Shown here: positions 1 through 10,319 of the stretch, one piece after another
How positions within the stretch are numbered: position 1 is the stretch's first letter
How the letters are laid out: every line of letters starts with the position of its first letter
DNA from: Verrucomicrobiia bacterium Tous-C4TDCM
GTDB taxonomy: Bacteria; Verrucomicrobiota; Verrucomicrobiia; Verrucomicrobiales; Akkermansiaceae
Assembly (NCBI GenBank): GCA_002304315.1
Contig: NEUO01000010.1
Location: 1 to 45,336, forward strand
Length of the DNA stretch: 45,336 nt
Reading direction: 5' to 3'
Program-made: the position numbers and the translations under genes
The notes under the pieces: model-generated
Told to the model about the DNA's origin: nothing
The model's database searches: none
The model's input: only the letters and a program-made list of their open reading frames with translations

Positions 1-66
1 GGAATGCCGCGCGTCAATGACGGCTGCCACTTCGGGCAGCCCCAGTTTGAATTTGCGTCCGGGCAT
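1..66 (-). CDS. N-terminus of an unidentified protein running off the left edge
   Basis: An ATG on the minus strand at 66 opens a frame of 22 codons with no stop before the window edge. The translation begins MPGRKFKLGLPEVAAVIDAR, a basic start followed by an amphipathic stretch that could open a small DNA-binding or transposase-type protein. The next ATG upstream (position 73) is in another frame and hits a stop after about 20 codons, so it is not the start. It is divergent from the metalloprotease gene at 129, leaving about 60 bases for both promoters. Too little is visible to name a family. Confidence 0.3.
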   Translation of the reverse strand, partial: MPGRKFKLGLPEVAAVIDARHS

Positions 67-128
67 GCGTCATCCTGCATGAATCCGCAGGAAAGTCACA
101 TTATTTTTAAGATTTGGTATCAGAACTC

Positions 129-3100
129 ATGAAAGTCGATTCTTCCTCCACTTCAGGCAAAGCACTTCGTCTGCTTTTGCCGTTGGTCCTTTTCGTCACC
201 TGCGTGGCCTTGTGGTGGTTCGGCCGGACCATGGATGTCATTCCTCCTCGACCCGGGATGGACGTCGAAAGAGCGAATGCTGTCGCGAGTTCGGATGCGA
301 CGGGTCAGAGCGTGCAACAAGGCTTCCGGCGTTGGCTGGATTCGCAGGATGCGGCGGATCCCGGGAAAGGCAGCCAGGGAACGGTGCCGGATCTTCAAGA
401 AGGAATCCGCCTCGCGACCGAACGCCGCCAGCGCATGGTGGGTTTGATTCGCGGGAATCCACGGCAGGCGATCGCCGAGTCGCTAAGCTGGGCGGAATGG
501 GAGCGTCTGCCGGAGGAGGTGCGCGCCCTCGTGGAGCGCCCTTTCAGCATGGTGGCCGATTATGCCTACTACCCCGTTTGTCTGCCGCCGGGTACGATGC
601 CCCTCGCGGGAATCCCGACCTACGTGGCGGAATTGAATTTGCCTGATGGGCGATCCTTGCAGGCCTTCGTCTATGGCACACGATCGGACCTCGGCAGCAA
701 GCGCCGCCTGCCGGTGCAAGGGATCGAACTCGATGGCATCGCAGCGCTGCGCCCGGAACCACTGCAGGTGCTGCCGGAGGCGGATGTAGAGGTCGCCCGA
801 CGGAGTCTCGATGCCGCTCAAGCGGATAGTGGCCGCTGTTTCTCAAGCGGTGTGGAAGCAGGCTTGGAAGCTGTTCACGCGCTGGTGGGTGGGAGCCTGG
901 TGATTCTCTCCAGCAACGAAACGGCTCTCGCCGCCAACGAGCGTCTCGCTGCCGCAGAGTCCCGCCCGGGTCCGGTCGCCCTGACGTCTTATCTGCTGCC
1001 GTCGGGCGATGGCTCCATCGACTGGGGCGCGCTGGAGAGATTCTCCGCCTATCAGGCGAGCGCTTGGACCGAGACGAAAAAGAAGGTCTACCTGATCCGC
1101 ATCAATTTCTCCAACAACGCCGCCGAACCGGTGACCCAGGCCGCCGCTTCCGGAGTCTTGAACGGCACGGTGAGCGATCAGATCCGCGCCAACTCCTACG
1201 GCAAGACCTGGATCGAAGCCACGGTGAGCGCCAATCTCTATACGATGCCCCAAGCCACGACGTTTTACATCAACGGTGGCAATGGCCTGAACACCGAGTT
1301 GCTCCGCGACGCGAGAAATACCTTCCGCAATACCAAGTCCGGAGCGGACGCGGCGATCAATATCGGCCCGGTCAGCGCGTCGGGCTCCGGCGACGGCGGC
1401 GGGTTCGGTAACTACGACATCGTCGGCGTGACTTTCAGCGGCATCGGCATCAGCTCCGGCGGCGTGAGCTATGCCGGCCTGGCCGGCGGTGGAGATCTCT
1501 GGATGCAGGGCAACAACAGCTCGGGCGTTTACGTGCATGAATTCGGCCACAACTATGGCATCGGCCACGCAAGTTCCTGGGGCACCAGCGACGGTTCGGT
1601 GGTCGGGACAGGCAGCTCCACGGAATACGGCGACATTTTCGACGTCATGGGCAGCGGCGATGATCCTGAAGGACAGTTTCATACCCAGGCAAAGTCGAGG
1701 CTCGACTGGCTCACCACCGCCCAATGGGCCGATGCCACCGCGCTCGGGTCAAACACCTACCGGGTCCACCGTATCGACGACGCCAATACCACTTCCTCCG
1801 CCCTGCGCGGCGTCCGCGTCACCAAGGCCGCCGGCGAATACTACTGGCTCGGCTATCGAACGGCCTTCACCGCCAACCGGAGCAATCAAAAGGGCGTTTA
1901 TCTCAACTGGCAGCGCCCCGGGCAAACCCGTTGTTGGCTGGCCGACACCACGCCGAACAGCACGGATGGCAAGAATGACGCGGCACTCACGCTGGGTCGG
2001 ACCTACAGTGATGCAGCGGCGAACCTTCACCTCACTCCTTTGACCACCGGTGGCAGCGGCGCTGACCGTTGGATCGATGTCCGCGTGAACCTGGGTCTAT
2101 TCCCCGGCAACAGCGCACCGGTGGCGGGAGTCATTGCCGGTCCGTCTTCCGTCGCCGCGCGCAACAGCATCACTCTCACCACTGCTGCGACTGACGCGAA
2201 TGGCGACACGCTTTCCTATCACTGGAACACCAAGGACGGCCTGGTTCATGATAACGCGCCGAGCCTGACTCACACCTGGACCACCGGCGGAACCTATCTG
2301 GTCGATCTTACCGTATCCGACATGAAGGGCGGCACGCAGACCGTCACGAAATCCATCACGGTCACCGATCCGCTGGATAGCTGGACCCAGCAGACCACGA
2401 ACAACACCGGTTACCTGCGTGCCGCGGTGTGGGGTAAGGACCGATTCGTGGTGGCAGAACTTTTCGGCGCGGTCCTGACCAGTTGGGACGGAGTCACGTG
2501 GACGAATGTCGGCGAGCTTCCCGACTTCGACCGCGATCCGAGGCTTGCCTTTGGCAAAGGCGTGTTCGTTGCCGTGGGCAAGAAGGATGGTGCCGCTGCC
2601 TCCCAGGTCTGCTATTCGCCCGACGGCCGTAGCTGGTCCACGGCCAACTTCCCCGGGGGCATTCCGCAGATCCGGGACGTCGCTTCTTCTAACAATGGCT
2701 TCGTTGCCGTGGGCGACGCGGGCACCGTATTGACCTCGCCGGACGGGATCAGCTGGTCACTCGCCACCGTGGCCGGTGCGCCGGCGTTCCGCTTCGTCAC
2801 TCACAACGGCAGCGTCTGGATGGCGGTTTCGACCCATTCTCCCTCGGGGCAGGACGAAACCGTGTGGACCTCCGTCAACGGCACCACATGGACCCAGCAA
2901 GGGAATCTGGGCTTCGACGTGTCTGGCGTCGCCGCGAGGGCTGGCACGCTTTACGCGGTCGGGTGGTATGGCGGCATCGAATACTCCACCGACAACGGTC
3001 TCAACTGGCTGGCAGCCGTCACGCCCGGCACCACGCGTTGGAGCACCGGCAACATTGCCATCGCTCCGGACGGCACCTTTCTCGTCACCGCCAGGGCGAT

Positions 3101-5000
3101 GGATGAAGGCGGAACACCGCAAGCCTTGCTCGTTTCCACCAATGGCATCGAGTGGACCCGATCCAGTGCCGGCACCACCTTTGCCTGGGACGTTCAGGCA
3201 CTCGTATCCGGCTTCGGGCGTTTTCTCGCCAGCGCGGACGGTGGAGTCGTTCGGACTTCCAGCGGACTCTATCCAACCAATACCGCGCCCTCTGCTTCGC
3301 TGACCCTCGCTCCGGCAAGCCTCTCCGCGCGCAGTGGCCGCCTCTACGCCGGCACCGCGACGGATCCGGATGGCGACGCGCTGACCTATTACTTCGATTT
3401 CGGACTTCCCGGCCTGATCGCCGATGGATCGAGCGTCGTGAAGTCATTCGACTTCGGAGGAACCTATCACTGCACGTTCCGCGTCTTTGATGGGAAAGGC
3501 GGGCTTACCACCCTCACTCAAACGATCACCGTGAGCGACCCCGCGCGGCAGTTCACCCAGCGGACCAGTGGCACCACCGAAAATTTGAACGCCATCACCA
3601 CAAACGGCAATCTCGCGGTGGCCGTCGGCGGATCCGGAGGCGTCATCCGAACTTCTCCGGACGGGGTCACTTGGACCACACGCAATGTTTCCGACTTCAA
3701 CGGCAATATCACCTTCCGGGGTGCTGCTTGGGATGGCAGCAAGTTCATCATCGTGGGATCTGATTACAACTTTACATCCCCCGGCGGTTGGCAAGGGGTC
3801 ATCTACACCTCCACCGACGGTTCCACTTGGACCCGGCGCTTCGGTGGCGGCACCCAGCGAAACAACGATTTGGAAGCCGTAGCCGCGGGTGGCGGGGGAA
3901 TGGTGGCCGTTGGCAATAATGGCACGGTCCTCCAATCCACGGATGGACTCACCTGGAGCCCGGTCACGGTGGCGGCCCTTTCCTCCACTTCGATCAAAGG
4001 TGTGGCATTCGGCAGCGGCACTTTCGTGCTGACCGGCCACAGCGGGGGCAATGGCACGCCGAAAGTATTCACGTCTTCCGATCGCACCAACTGGATGGAC
4101 GTTAGCTCCGGCTCCGGTCTCGCATCGTGGCAGGACATGCGCCGGATCGCCTGGCTCAACAATCGCTTTGTCGCTTCCGGTTTTTATTCCAAACTCCGCG
4201 TCTCCACCAACAGCGGGGCCAGCTTTGCCAGCAATCGTTCGAACAACGAGGAAGCCCCGGCACTCGCCTTCGGAGATGGCATCTACTTTGCGGGCGGCAT
4301 CAACTTCGACGCATCCAATGCGGACATCGATTTGCTTTCGCTCGACGGCACCACGTGGACCTCGTCTCCCGCGCCGACGACTTCGGATCGGAATGGCGCG
4401 GTGTTCTTCAAACACACCCTGATCACCGTGGGTGCGGGCGGCAGTATCTGGCAAAGCGCCGACCTGACGCCCTCGAATTCCGTCCTCAATCAGCCGCCGA
4501 CCTTCGCCGGCTACAGCGCCACGACGCCGTCCGGCACGCCGCTTGTCATCCCGAGAGCGACCTTGGTCGCCGCCACCGGCGATCTCGATGGCGACGCGGT
4601 CCTGGTCACCGCCGCAGGACCAAGCTCCCCTCAAGGAGGCACCGTCGTCCTCGGTGGACCGAGCGTGACCTATGTTCCTGCCAGCGGCTTCACCGGGGCG
4701 GACTCCTTTCCGGTAACCTTCACCGACGCCCGCGGAGCCACGCTGATTGGCACGGTGAACGTGACGGTGCAGTCTTCTGGCGCGGGCGTTTCCGGACCGA
4801 TCACGATCACGCTGACCGGTGGGCAGGCTGCGATTTCTTTCCAAGGAACGCCCGGACAAAGCTACCAGGTCGAACGATCCCTCAATCTCGGTCAATGGGC
4901 TCTGATCGGCAGCGCCACCGCCGCTCCGAATGGCGTGGTCACCTTCACCGATACCCCGCGCCCGCCCGGCAGGGCATTCTACCGGATCGTGCTACCTTGA
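129..5000 (+). CDS. Membrane-anchored metzincin-like metalloprotease with PKD and BNR-like repeats (1623 aa)
   Basis: Predicted secreted or surface zinc protease. Residues about 12-33 form one hydrophobic segment (signal peptide or anchor). A charged propeptide-like region follows. HEFGHNYGIGH at residues 470-480 fits the metzincin zinc motif HExxHxxGxxH, and FDVMG around Met507 fits a Met-turn. Downstream come a PKD domain (about 659-748), a block of BNR/sialidase-type repeats with SPDG..W signatures (about 750-1047), a second PKD domain (about 1051-1138), a second repeat block (about 1138-1444), a cadherin-like domain (about 1454-1550), and a C-terminal module typical of Verrucomicrobia secreted proteins ending in FYRIVLP. 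I chose the ATG at 129; the TTG at 114 only adds five residues. The N-terminal 650 residues are paralogous to the 2517-aa protein at 16894-24447. The substrate is unknown; the PKD and repeat domains suggest binding to polysaccharide or protein surfaces. Confidence 0.85.
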   Translation: MKVDSSSTSGKALRLLLPLVLFVTCVALWWFGRTMDVIPPRPGMDVERANAVASSDATGQSVQQGFRRWLDSQDAADPGKGSQGTVPDLQEGIRLATERRQRMVGLIRGNPRQAIAESLSWAEWERLPEEVRALVERPFSMVADYAYYPVCLPPGTMPLAGIPTYVAELNLPDGRSLQAFVYGTRSDLGSKRRLPVQGIELDGIAALRPEPLQVLPEADVEVARRSLDAAQADSGRCFSSGVEAGLEAVHALVGGSLVILSSNETALAANERLAAAESRPGPVALTSYLLPSGDGSIDWGALERFSAYQASAWTETKKKVYLIRINFSNNAAEPVTQAAASGVLNGTVSDQIRANSYGKTWIEATVSANLYTMPQATTFYINGGNGLNTELLRDARNTFRNTKSGADAAINIGPVSASGSGDGGGFGNYDIVGVTFSGIGISSGGVSYAGLAGGGDLWMQGNNSSGVYVHEFGHNYGIGHASSWGTSDGSVVGTGSSTEYGDIFDVMGSGDDPEGQFHTQAKSRLDWLTTAQWADATALGSNTYRVHRIDDANTTSSALRGVRVTKAAGEYYWLGYRTAFTANRSNQKGVYLNWQRPGQTRCWLADTTPNSTDGKNDAALTLGRTYSDAAANLHLTPLTTGGSGADRWIDVRVNLGLFPGNSAPVAGVIAGPSSVAARNSITLTTAATDANGDTLSYHWNTKDGLVHDNAPSLTHTWTTGGTYLVDLTVSDMKGGTQTVTKSITVTDPLDSWTQQTTNNTGYLRAAVWGKDRFVVAELFGAVLTSWDGVTWTNVGELPDFDRDPRLAFGKGVFVAVGKKDGAAASQVCYSPDGRSWSTANFPGGIPQIRDVASSNNGFVAVGDAGTVLTSPDGISWSLATVAGAPAFRFVTHNGSVWMAVSTHSPSGQDETVWTSVNGTTWTQQGNLGFDVSGVAARAGTLYAVGWYGGIEYSTDNGLNWLAAVTPGTTRWSTGNIAIAPDGTFLVTARAMDEGGTPQALLVSTNGIEWTRSSAGTTFAWDVQALVSGFGRFLASADGGVVRTSSGLYPTNTAPSASLTLAPASLSARSGRLYAGTATDPDGDALTYYFDFGLPGLIADGSSVVKSFDFGGTYHCTFRVFDGKGGLTTLTQTITVSDPARQFTQRTSGTTENLNAITTNGNLAVAVGGSGGVIRTSPDGVTWTTRNVSDFNGNITFRGAAWDGSKFIIVGSDYNFTSPGGWQGVIYTSTDGSTWTRRFGGGTQRNNDLEAVAAGGGGMVAVGNNGTVLQSTDGLTWSPVTVAALSSTSIKGVAFGSGTFVLTGHSGGNGTPKVFTSSDRTNWMDVSSGSGLASWQDMRRIAWLNNRFVASGFYSKLRVSTNSGASFASNRSNNEEAPALAFGDGIYFAGGINFDASNADIDLLSLDGTTWTSSPAPTTSDRNGAVFFKHTLITVGAGGSIWQSADLTPSNSVLNQPPTFAGYSATTPSGTPLVIPRATLVAATGDLDGDAVLVTAAGPSSPQGGTVVLGGPSVTYVPASGFTGADSFPVTFTDARGATLIGTVNVTVQSSGAGVSGPITITLTGGQAAISFQGTPGQSYQVERSLNLGQWALIGSATAAPNGVVTFTDTPRPPGRAFYRIVLP

Positions 5001-5070
5001 AAGGAGGCCCTGCGGAAGATGTCGATTTCCGGATTGAGTCCTGCCACCTGCGAGGCTAGCTCTCCTGCTC

Positions 5071-5637
5071 ATGGCAAGCGGTTTCAAGGAATGGCAGGTG
5101 GTGTGCGACGCGCTGGCGAGCGGGCGGCAGGCGATCATCCTGCGCAAGGGCGGCATCCACGAGGGGCGGGCCGGGTTCTCGTTCGCCGAGGAGAATTTCT
5201 TCCTCTTCCCGACCCGCTTCCACAACCAGGACCAGTTCGTCCGCGAAGGCAACGTGGTGGCTGCGCCGGAGTGGGTGGCGGGCGACGCGGTAAGCATCAC
5301 GCACTACTGTGAGGCGCTGTGGGCGAAGACGCTCACCGATTGGGACCAGGTCGCCGCGCTGGAGCCCTATCACGTGTGGACGGCGGAGACGATCCGCCAG
5401 CGCTTCGACTGGGAAGGCAAGGGGATGGCCAGCGGCAGCATCCACGTGGCGCTGGTGCGGGTGAGCGCCTTGGTGAAGCCGTGGGAATTCCCCTACGAGG
5501 CGAAGTACGGCGGATGCCGGAGTTGGGTGACCCTGCCGGAGCCGCCGGTGGGAACGCGGGCCGGGGCGGAGCCGGTGCTGGGGGACGATTGCTTCTCGAC
5601 CTTGTTCGCGAAGTTGGGGGAGATACTGGGGGAGTGA
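5071..5637 (+). CDS. DUF1802 family protein
   Basis: A 188-aa soluble protein starting MASGFKEWQVVCDALASGRQ. It carries the N-terminal pattern of DUF1802 proteins (FKEW..V..AL..G.Q.iilRKGGI.E, then F..FPT..HQ). The family has no established function and is often found as a stand-alone gene. No signal peptide or membrane segment is visible. It lies 70 bases after the metalloprotease on the same strand. A good Shine-Dalgarno (AAGGAGG at about 5000-5006) sits better placed for an ATG at 5019 in another frame, but that frame has a shadow-like, Arg/Gly-rich translation, so 5071 is kept as the start. Convergent with the next gene, six bases away. Confidence 0.85.
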   Translation: MASGFKEWQVVCDALASGRQAIILRKGGIHEGRAGFSFAEENFFLFPTRFHNQDQFVREGNVVAAPEWVAGDAVSITHYCEALWAKTLTDWDQVAALEPYHVWTAETIRQRFDWEGKGMASGSIHVALVRVSALVKPWEFPYEAKYGGCRSWVTLPEPPVGTRAGAEPVLGDDCFSTLFAKLGEILGE

Positions 5638-5643
5638 GGGGTG

Positions 5644-6906
5644 TTACTTTCGATCTTTCCAGCGGGGAGCGACGAGGATGTAGTCGTCCTCTTCGTGGTG
5701 GAAGCCGGGTGTCAGTTTTTCGGGTTTCAGAGGGGCCGCCTTGCCGTCCCATCCGCGGCAACGGATCACGCGGTTTTCGAAGTCGATATCGAGAGGTTCT
5801 CCGCTGATGGGATCTGTTAGTTCTTTGAAGGAGTCGGCCGTGACATCGAGCCCGTCGCGCTCGCGCTTGAGCCAGATCAGGCAGGCATCGAGCAATCGCT
5901 GGCGGCAGAGGTCATCGCATGGCGGTTCGATTTTGGGGTTCCTTGGCTGCTCGAACATCAGATCGCCCAAGCCGTTCGGGAGCTTGCGATAGTCCTCGAT
6001 CGTCCTGTTCACGACAGGTCTCGTAAGTCCCGGCCATTTCACTGCGGGAATGCCTTGCCTTAGTGCCCGAATCCGGTCGGAAGCCTGGTTGAAGGTGCGG
6101 GTCAAGTCGGTCTGCGGGTCGTAGGGGAGCGAGAGCAGATCCTCGAGGGTGACGTCTTTGAACCGCTCGTTGAGGGCCCAGCCAAGCGTCGGATTCTTCT
6201 CAATTTGATGAAGGAACCCCCTGCATCCACCTTGGTTCGCCCACCAGCGCACATCCGCCCTTTCGACGGCAACCAATTCCTCGATTTCGATTCGGTTGGT
6301 TTCGAAGACAGGCAATAACTCATCAAACCGTTCCCGTTGATTTTCGTGCCCTTGCCAGTCTTCGAGAAGGACGTCGATGGTCGATTGCCAGCCGTACTGC
6401 CAGATCTGTGCCTCGTAACCGGTCGGATGGGCGTTTCTGAGAAGCTTGCTCCATGAAAGCGCGTCGGTCAGGTAACGGTCGGCGGATCTGCGATCACCTT
6501 CTAGAATTGCGTGGAGAGCGAGGATCTCGGTCGCCTTAAAGAGCCTACGGAGCGGTGCGGTGCGCGAGTAGGGGAACACGTATCCAGGAAACAGAAGCGG
6601 CGGCTTCAAGTGTTGCTTACCGAGATCGTATGTTCGCCGGAACTCGTCCAGAAATTGAGAATCCGGTACCGGCTTGCCTGATTTAAGAGCCTCCAAGGAA
6701 TCGTCGTAGCGCTTCGTTTGTGCGCCGTAAGGAGGCACCCCGAACTGCTTCAAGAACAACAAGACGCCATTCTCCGCGTCAGGTATTGGAGGTGCGGTGA
6801 GTTCGAACTCGGGGGGAAGAACGATGGCGGGAGGATTTTCCTCCGCCGGGAGGATCGCCACGAAGCACCAAAGCGAGGCGACAAGATAGCGGAGGGGAAG
6901 AATCAT
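5644..6906 (-). CDS. Hypothetical secreted protein (420 aa)
   Basis: I do not recognise a family. The N-terminus (MILPLRYLVASLWCFVAILPAEEN) looks like a signal peptide with cleavage near residue 21, so the product is probably periplasmic or exported. The rest is mainly helical, charged and Trp-rich, with two Cys near the middle and a CDDLC pair near residue 335. The C-terminal 50 residues (DPISGEPLDIDFENRVIRCR) resemble the tail of planctomycete and verrucomicrobial proteins that describe type-II-secretion-like or hypothetical lipases, but this is only an impression. The start is 5 bases from the stop of the upstream Uma2 gene, so the two are likely cotranscribed. Confidence 0.75.
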   Translation of the reverse strand: MILPLRYLVASLWCFVAILPAEENPPAIVLPPEFELTAPPIPDAENGVLLFLKQFGVPPYGAQTKRYDDSLEALKSGKPVPDSQFLDEFRRTYDLGKQHLKPPLLFPGYVFPYSRTAPLRRLFKATEILALHAILEGDRRSADRYLTDALSWSKLLRNAHPTGYEAQIWQYGWQSTIDVLLEDWQGHENQRERFDELLPVFETNRIEIEELVAVERADVRWWANQGGCRGFLHQIEKNPTLGWALNERFKDVTLEDLLSLPYDPQTDLTRTFNQASDRIRALRQGIPAVKWPGLTRPVVNRTIEDYRKLPNGLGDLMFEQPRNPKIEPPCDDLCRQRLLDACLIWLKRERDGLDVTADSFKELTDPISGEPLDIDFENRVIRCRGWDGKAAPLKPEKLTPGFHHEEDDYILVAPRWKDRK

Positions 6907-6911
6907 TGCCG

Positions 6912-7484
6912 TCAGACGCTTTGAAGTTCGCGCCGCAATTCGTCGAGGTCCAGATCCACTCCCACCGATTCCAGTCGGAGGATGCCGCCTGCAACTGAGA
7001 TGCCGGGGTCCCAGCCATCGCTTTTGAGGTGGCGGAAAACCTCGAAACTCCCGGGCTCTGGATCGGGTCGGATGATCACGTATTCCTCGACCGATTCAAT
7101 GCGCGGATAGGCGAAATACTTTTCGACGAGGTCCTTGTTCTCGTCCTGTGACAGGACCTCGACAATCAGCTTTGGATACTCGCGGTAGAGTGGATGCTGG
7201 TCGCGGGGATCGCAACAGACCATGACGTCGGGATAGTAGAAGAGATCTTTCTGGCGGGCATGGGTGCGGATCTTGACGTCGCTGATGAAGGTCTTGCAGG
7301 GACCGCCGGCGAGGCCGGCCTGTAGTTTTCGGTAGACCCAGCCCGCGGCGATATTGTGCCGGACCGAGGCACCGGCCATGGCCTTGACCGTGCCGTCGAA
7401 ATACTCGTGGCGCAGATCGGAGAGCTGCTCCCCTTCGAGGTATTCTTCGACGGTGATGAAGAGTTTGGCGGCTGGATATCCCAT
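6912..7484 (-). CDS. Uma2 family (DUF820) PD-(D/E)XK-fold protein
   Basis: A 190-aa protein with the Uma2 layout: an N-terminal T.EEYL..E..S..RHEYFDG segment, the acidic YPDVMV strand, PKLIVEVLS with its Glu, then NKDLVEKYFAYPRIESVEEY, where D..eK.  .Y...v.EYv is the conserved end of the nuclease-like core. The family has the restriction-endonuclease fold and occurs in many copies in cyanobacteria, Planctomycetes and Verrucomicrobia; its substrate is not established. Upstream gene of a probable two-gene unit with the secreted protein at 5644-6906. The start ATG at 7484 gives the usual family length. Confidence 0.88.
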   Translation of the reverse strand: MGYPAAKLFITVEEYLEGEQLSDLRHEYFDGTVKAMAGASVRHNIAAGWVYRKLQAGLAGGPCKTFISDVKIRTHARQKDLFYYPDVMVCCDPRDQHPLYREYPKLIVEVLSQDENKDLVEKYFAYPRIESVEEYVIIRPDPEPGSFEVFRHLKSDGWDPGISVAGGILRLESVGVDLDLDELRRELQSV

Positions 7485-7550
7485 GGCTTGCGCAAGCTAG
7501 CGGGCAGGAAGGACGGGTGCAAGGCCGGGGTGCCGGGTGGTTGGCATGCG

Positions 7551-7585
7551 AAAAGCCCGCGCCTCGTGGAGAGGAGCGGGCTTTT
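7551..7585 (-). terminator. Rho-independent terminator of the sucC-sucD operon
   Basis: Perfect 10-bp arms aaaagcccgc (7551-7560) and gcgggctttt (7576-7585) enclose a 15-base loop. Read on the minus strand it lies about 60 bases after the sucD stop and ends in a T4 run provided by the arm itself. It sits between sucD and the unrelated start of the Uma2 gene. Because the A/T ends are symmetrical it could also act on the other strand, but no plus-strand gene ends nearby. Confidence 0.75.
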
Positions 7586-7647
7586 CAGAGAGATGCTTGC
7601 CGTGCGGGTGAAGCGGGCCGCACCCGATCACAACTTGCAAAGTTGTG

Positions 7648-8544
7648 CTACTTCCCCCAGCGCGCGAGCAGGGTGGTCGCCATCTCGCTCGGGGTTTCGG
7701 CGACGGCGATGCCGCACTCGGCGAGGATGCGCTTCTTGGCCTGCGCGGTGTCTTCCTCGCCGCCGACGATGGCACCGGCGTGGCCCATCCGGCGGCCCGG
7801 AGGCGCGGTTGCGCCGGCGATGAAACCGGCGATCGGCTTCTTGCAGTGCTCCTTGGCCCAGCGGGCGGCCTCGACCTCGGCGTTGCCGCCGATTTCGCCG
7901 ATCATGATGATGGCTTCGGTCTCGGGGTCGTTGTTGAACATCTCCAGCACTTCGAGGTGGTTGGTGCCGTTGATCGGGTCGCCGCCGATGCCGACCAGCG
8001 TGCTCTGGCCGTAGCCGAGCTGGGTGAGCTGGAAGACCGCCTCGTAGGTCAGGGTGCCGGAGCGGGAGACCACGCCGACATTGCCGCGCTTGCAGATCTG
8101 ACCGGGGGTGATGCCGATGCGGCAGCCGCCGTGGGACTTCTCGCCGCGGCCGGGAGTGACAAGGCCGGGGCAGTTCGGGCCGATCAGGCGGGACTTGGAG
8201 CCGCGGATCGCTTCCTTGACCCGCATCATGTCCATGACCGGGATCCCTTCGGTGATGCAGACGACCAGCTCCACGCCGGCATCGAAGGCCTCGAGGATGG
8301 CGTCGGCGGCGAAGGGCGGCGGGACGAAGATGGCGGAGGCGGTGGCACCGGTTTCGCGCACGGCCTGGGCGACGGTGTCGAAGATCGGCACGAAGTCGGC
8401 GAAGTTCTGGCCGCCTTTGCCGGGAGTCACGCCGGCGACGAGCTTGGTGCCGTAGTCGAGGGACAGTTGCGCGTGGCGGGCGCCGAAGCTGCCGGTGATG
8501 CCTTGGACGAGGAGCTTGGTGTTTTCGTCAACGAGAATGGACAT
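7648..8544 (-). CDS. sucD: Succinyl-CoA synthetase (ADP/GDP-forming) alpha subunit
   Basis: 298 aa, full length. Catalyses, with SucC, succinyl-CoA + ADP/GDP + Pi to succinate + CoA + ATP/GTP in the TCA cycle, in the cytoplasm. The CoA-binding Rossmann domain starts [20 protein letters not shown] and includes the GxTPGKGG loop. The C-terminal ligase domain contains [15 protein letters not shown], whose His255 is the phosphohistidine. It is the last gene of a unit read sucC, nucleotidyltransferase, sucD, with a strong terminator downstream. Normally sucC and sucD are adjacent or overlapping; here 593 bases and another gene separate them. Confidence 0.97.
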   Translation of the reverse strand: MSILVDENTKLLVQGITGSFGARHAQLSLDYGTKLVAGVTPGKGGQNFADFVPIFDTVAQAVRETGATASAIFVPPPFAADAILEAFDAGVELVVCITEGIPVMDMMRVKEAIRGSKSRLIGPNCPGLVTPGRGEKSHGGCRIGITPGQICKRGNVGVVSRSGTLTYEAVFQLTQLGYGQSTLVGIGGDPINGTNHLEVLEMFNNDPETEAIIMIGEIGGNAEVEAARWAKEHCKKPIAGFIAGATAPPGRRMGHAGAIVGGEEDTAQAKKRILAECGIAVAETPSEMATTLLARWGK

Positions 8545-8589
8545 GGGAAGAGGTGGTGAGGTGTTTGGTTCGAAACTTGTGGCGGGGGA

Positions 8590-9117
8590 TCAATGCTCGA
8601 GTCTTTCGGCGACGGAGGCCGGCAGGAGTGGCATCAGTTCGGGATGGCTTTCAATCAGGCGGGCGATGTCGGCGAGGTCCTTCTGGCGTTTGCTGGGGCG
8701 GCGGGTGGCATCACGATAGGCCGCGAGCTTGCCTGCCAGGGTGTCTTCCAGGCTAGCGACGCGCATCAGGATGCCGTGGACGTCGGCGGGTACGGCTCGC
8801 GACGGGAAATCGAGATACATTTCCTCGGTGCTGACCTGGATGGTGACCTTCGATTCGCCTCTGAAGTTGATCGACCATTCGAAGCGGTTTTCGGCGAAGC
8901 CAATGCTCTTGAGTGTGTCCGCCGCTTCTTCGATCTTTTCGGATGCGATGACGAGATCGACATCGGCGGTGGCCATGGGTTCCTGCGCCCAATGATTGAC
9001 CGCGAGGCCCCCGATCATGCACCAAGGAATTTCACGCTCTTCCAACGCTGCGACCAGCCGGGAGACGTCTTTCGCGCCTCCCAGGGTCTGCCAGTCGTAG
9101 AATTGCCTCAGGGTCAT
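8590..9117 (-). CDS. Nucleotidyltransferase-fold protein (DUF6036/AbiEii-like) inserted between sucC and sucD
   Basis: 175-aa protein with the minimal nucleotidyltransferase signature: MIGGLAVNHWAQ at residues 34-45 (the GG motif) and TADVDLVI at 50-57, where Asp52 and Asp54 would bind the metal. The C-terminal tract RDATRRPSKRQKDLADIARL is the K/R-x-DL-DI-RL helix common to DUF6036 and AbiEii-type proteins. Such proteins include toxin halves of AbiE-like systems, tRNA-modifying toxins and uncharacterised relatives. No cognate antitoxin (AbiEi-like, COG5340) is adjacent. It starts 20 bases after the sucC stop and ends 45 bases before the sucD start, all on one strand, so it must be cotranscribed with the TCA-cycle genes unless it has its own promoter. 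Substrate unknown. Confidence 0.8.
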   Translation of the reverse strand: MTLRQFYDWQTLGGAKDVSRLVAALEEREIPWCMIGGLAVNHWAQEPMATADVDLVIASEKIEEAADTLKSIGFAENRFEWSINFRGESKVTIQVSTEEMYLDFPSRAVPADVHGILMRVASLEDTLAGKLAAYRDATRRPSKRQKDLADIARLIESHPELMPLLPASVAERLEH

Positions 9118-9137
9118 GGAGCCGGGGCGAAATCGGT

Positions 9138-10319
<1,182 letters not shown>

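Noticed and set aside
5019..5312. ORF with an ideal Shine-Dalgarno (AAGGAGG at about 5000) overlapping the DUF1802 gene
   Set aside because: After the first 20 residues it reads as an Arg/Gly-rich out-of-frame shadow; DUF1802 similarity lies entirely in the 5071 frame.
8590..9117. Calling this a complete toxin-antitoxin or abortive-infection system
   Set aside because: Only one partner is present; the flanking genes are sucC and sucD, and no antitoxin-like ORF occurs within the unit.
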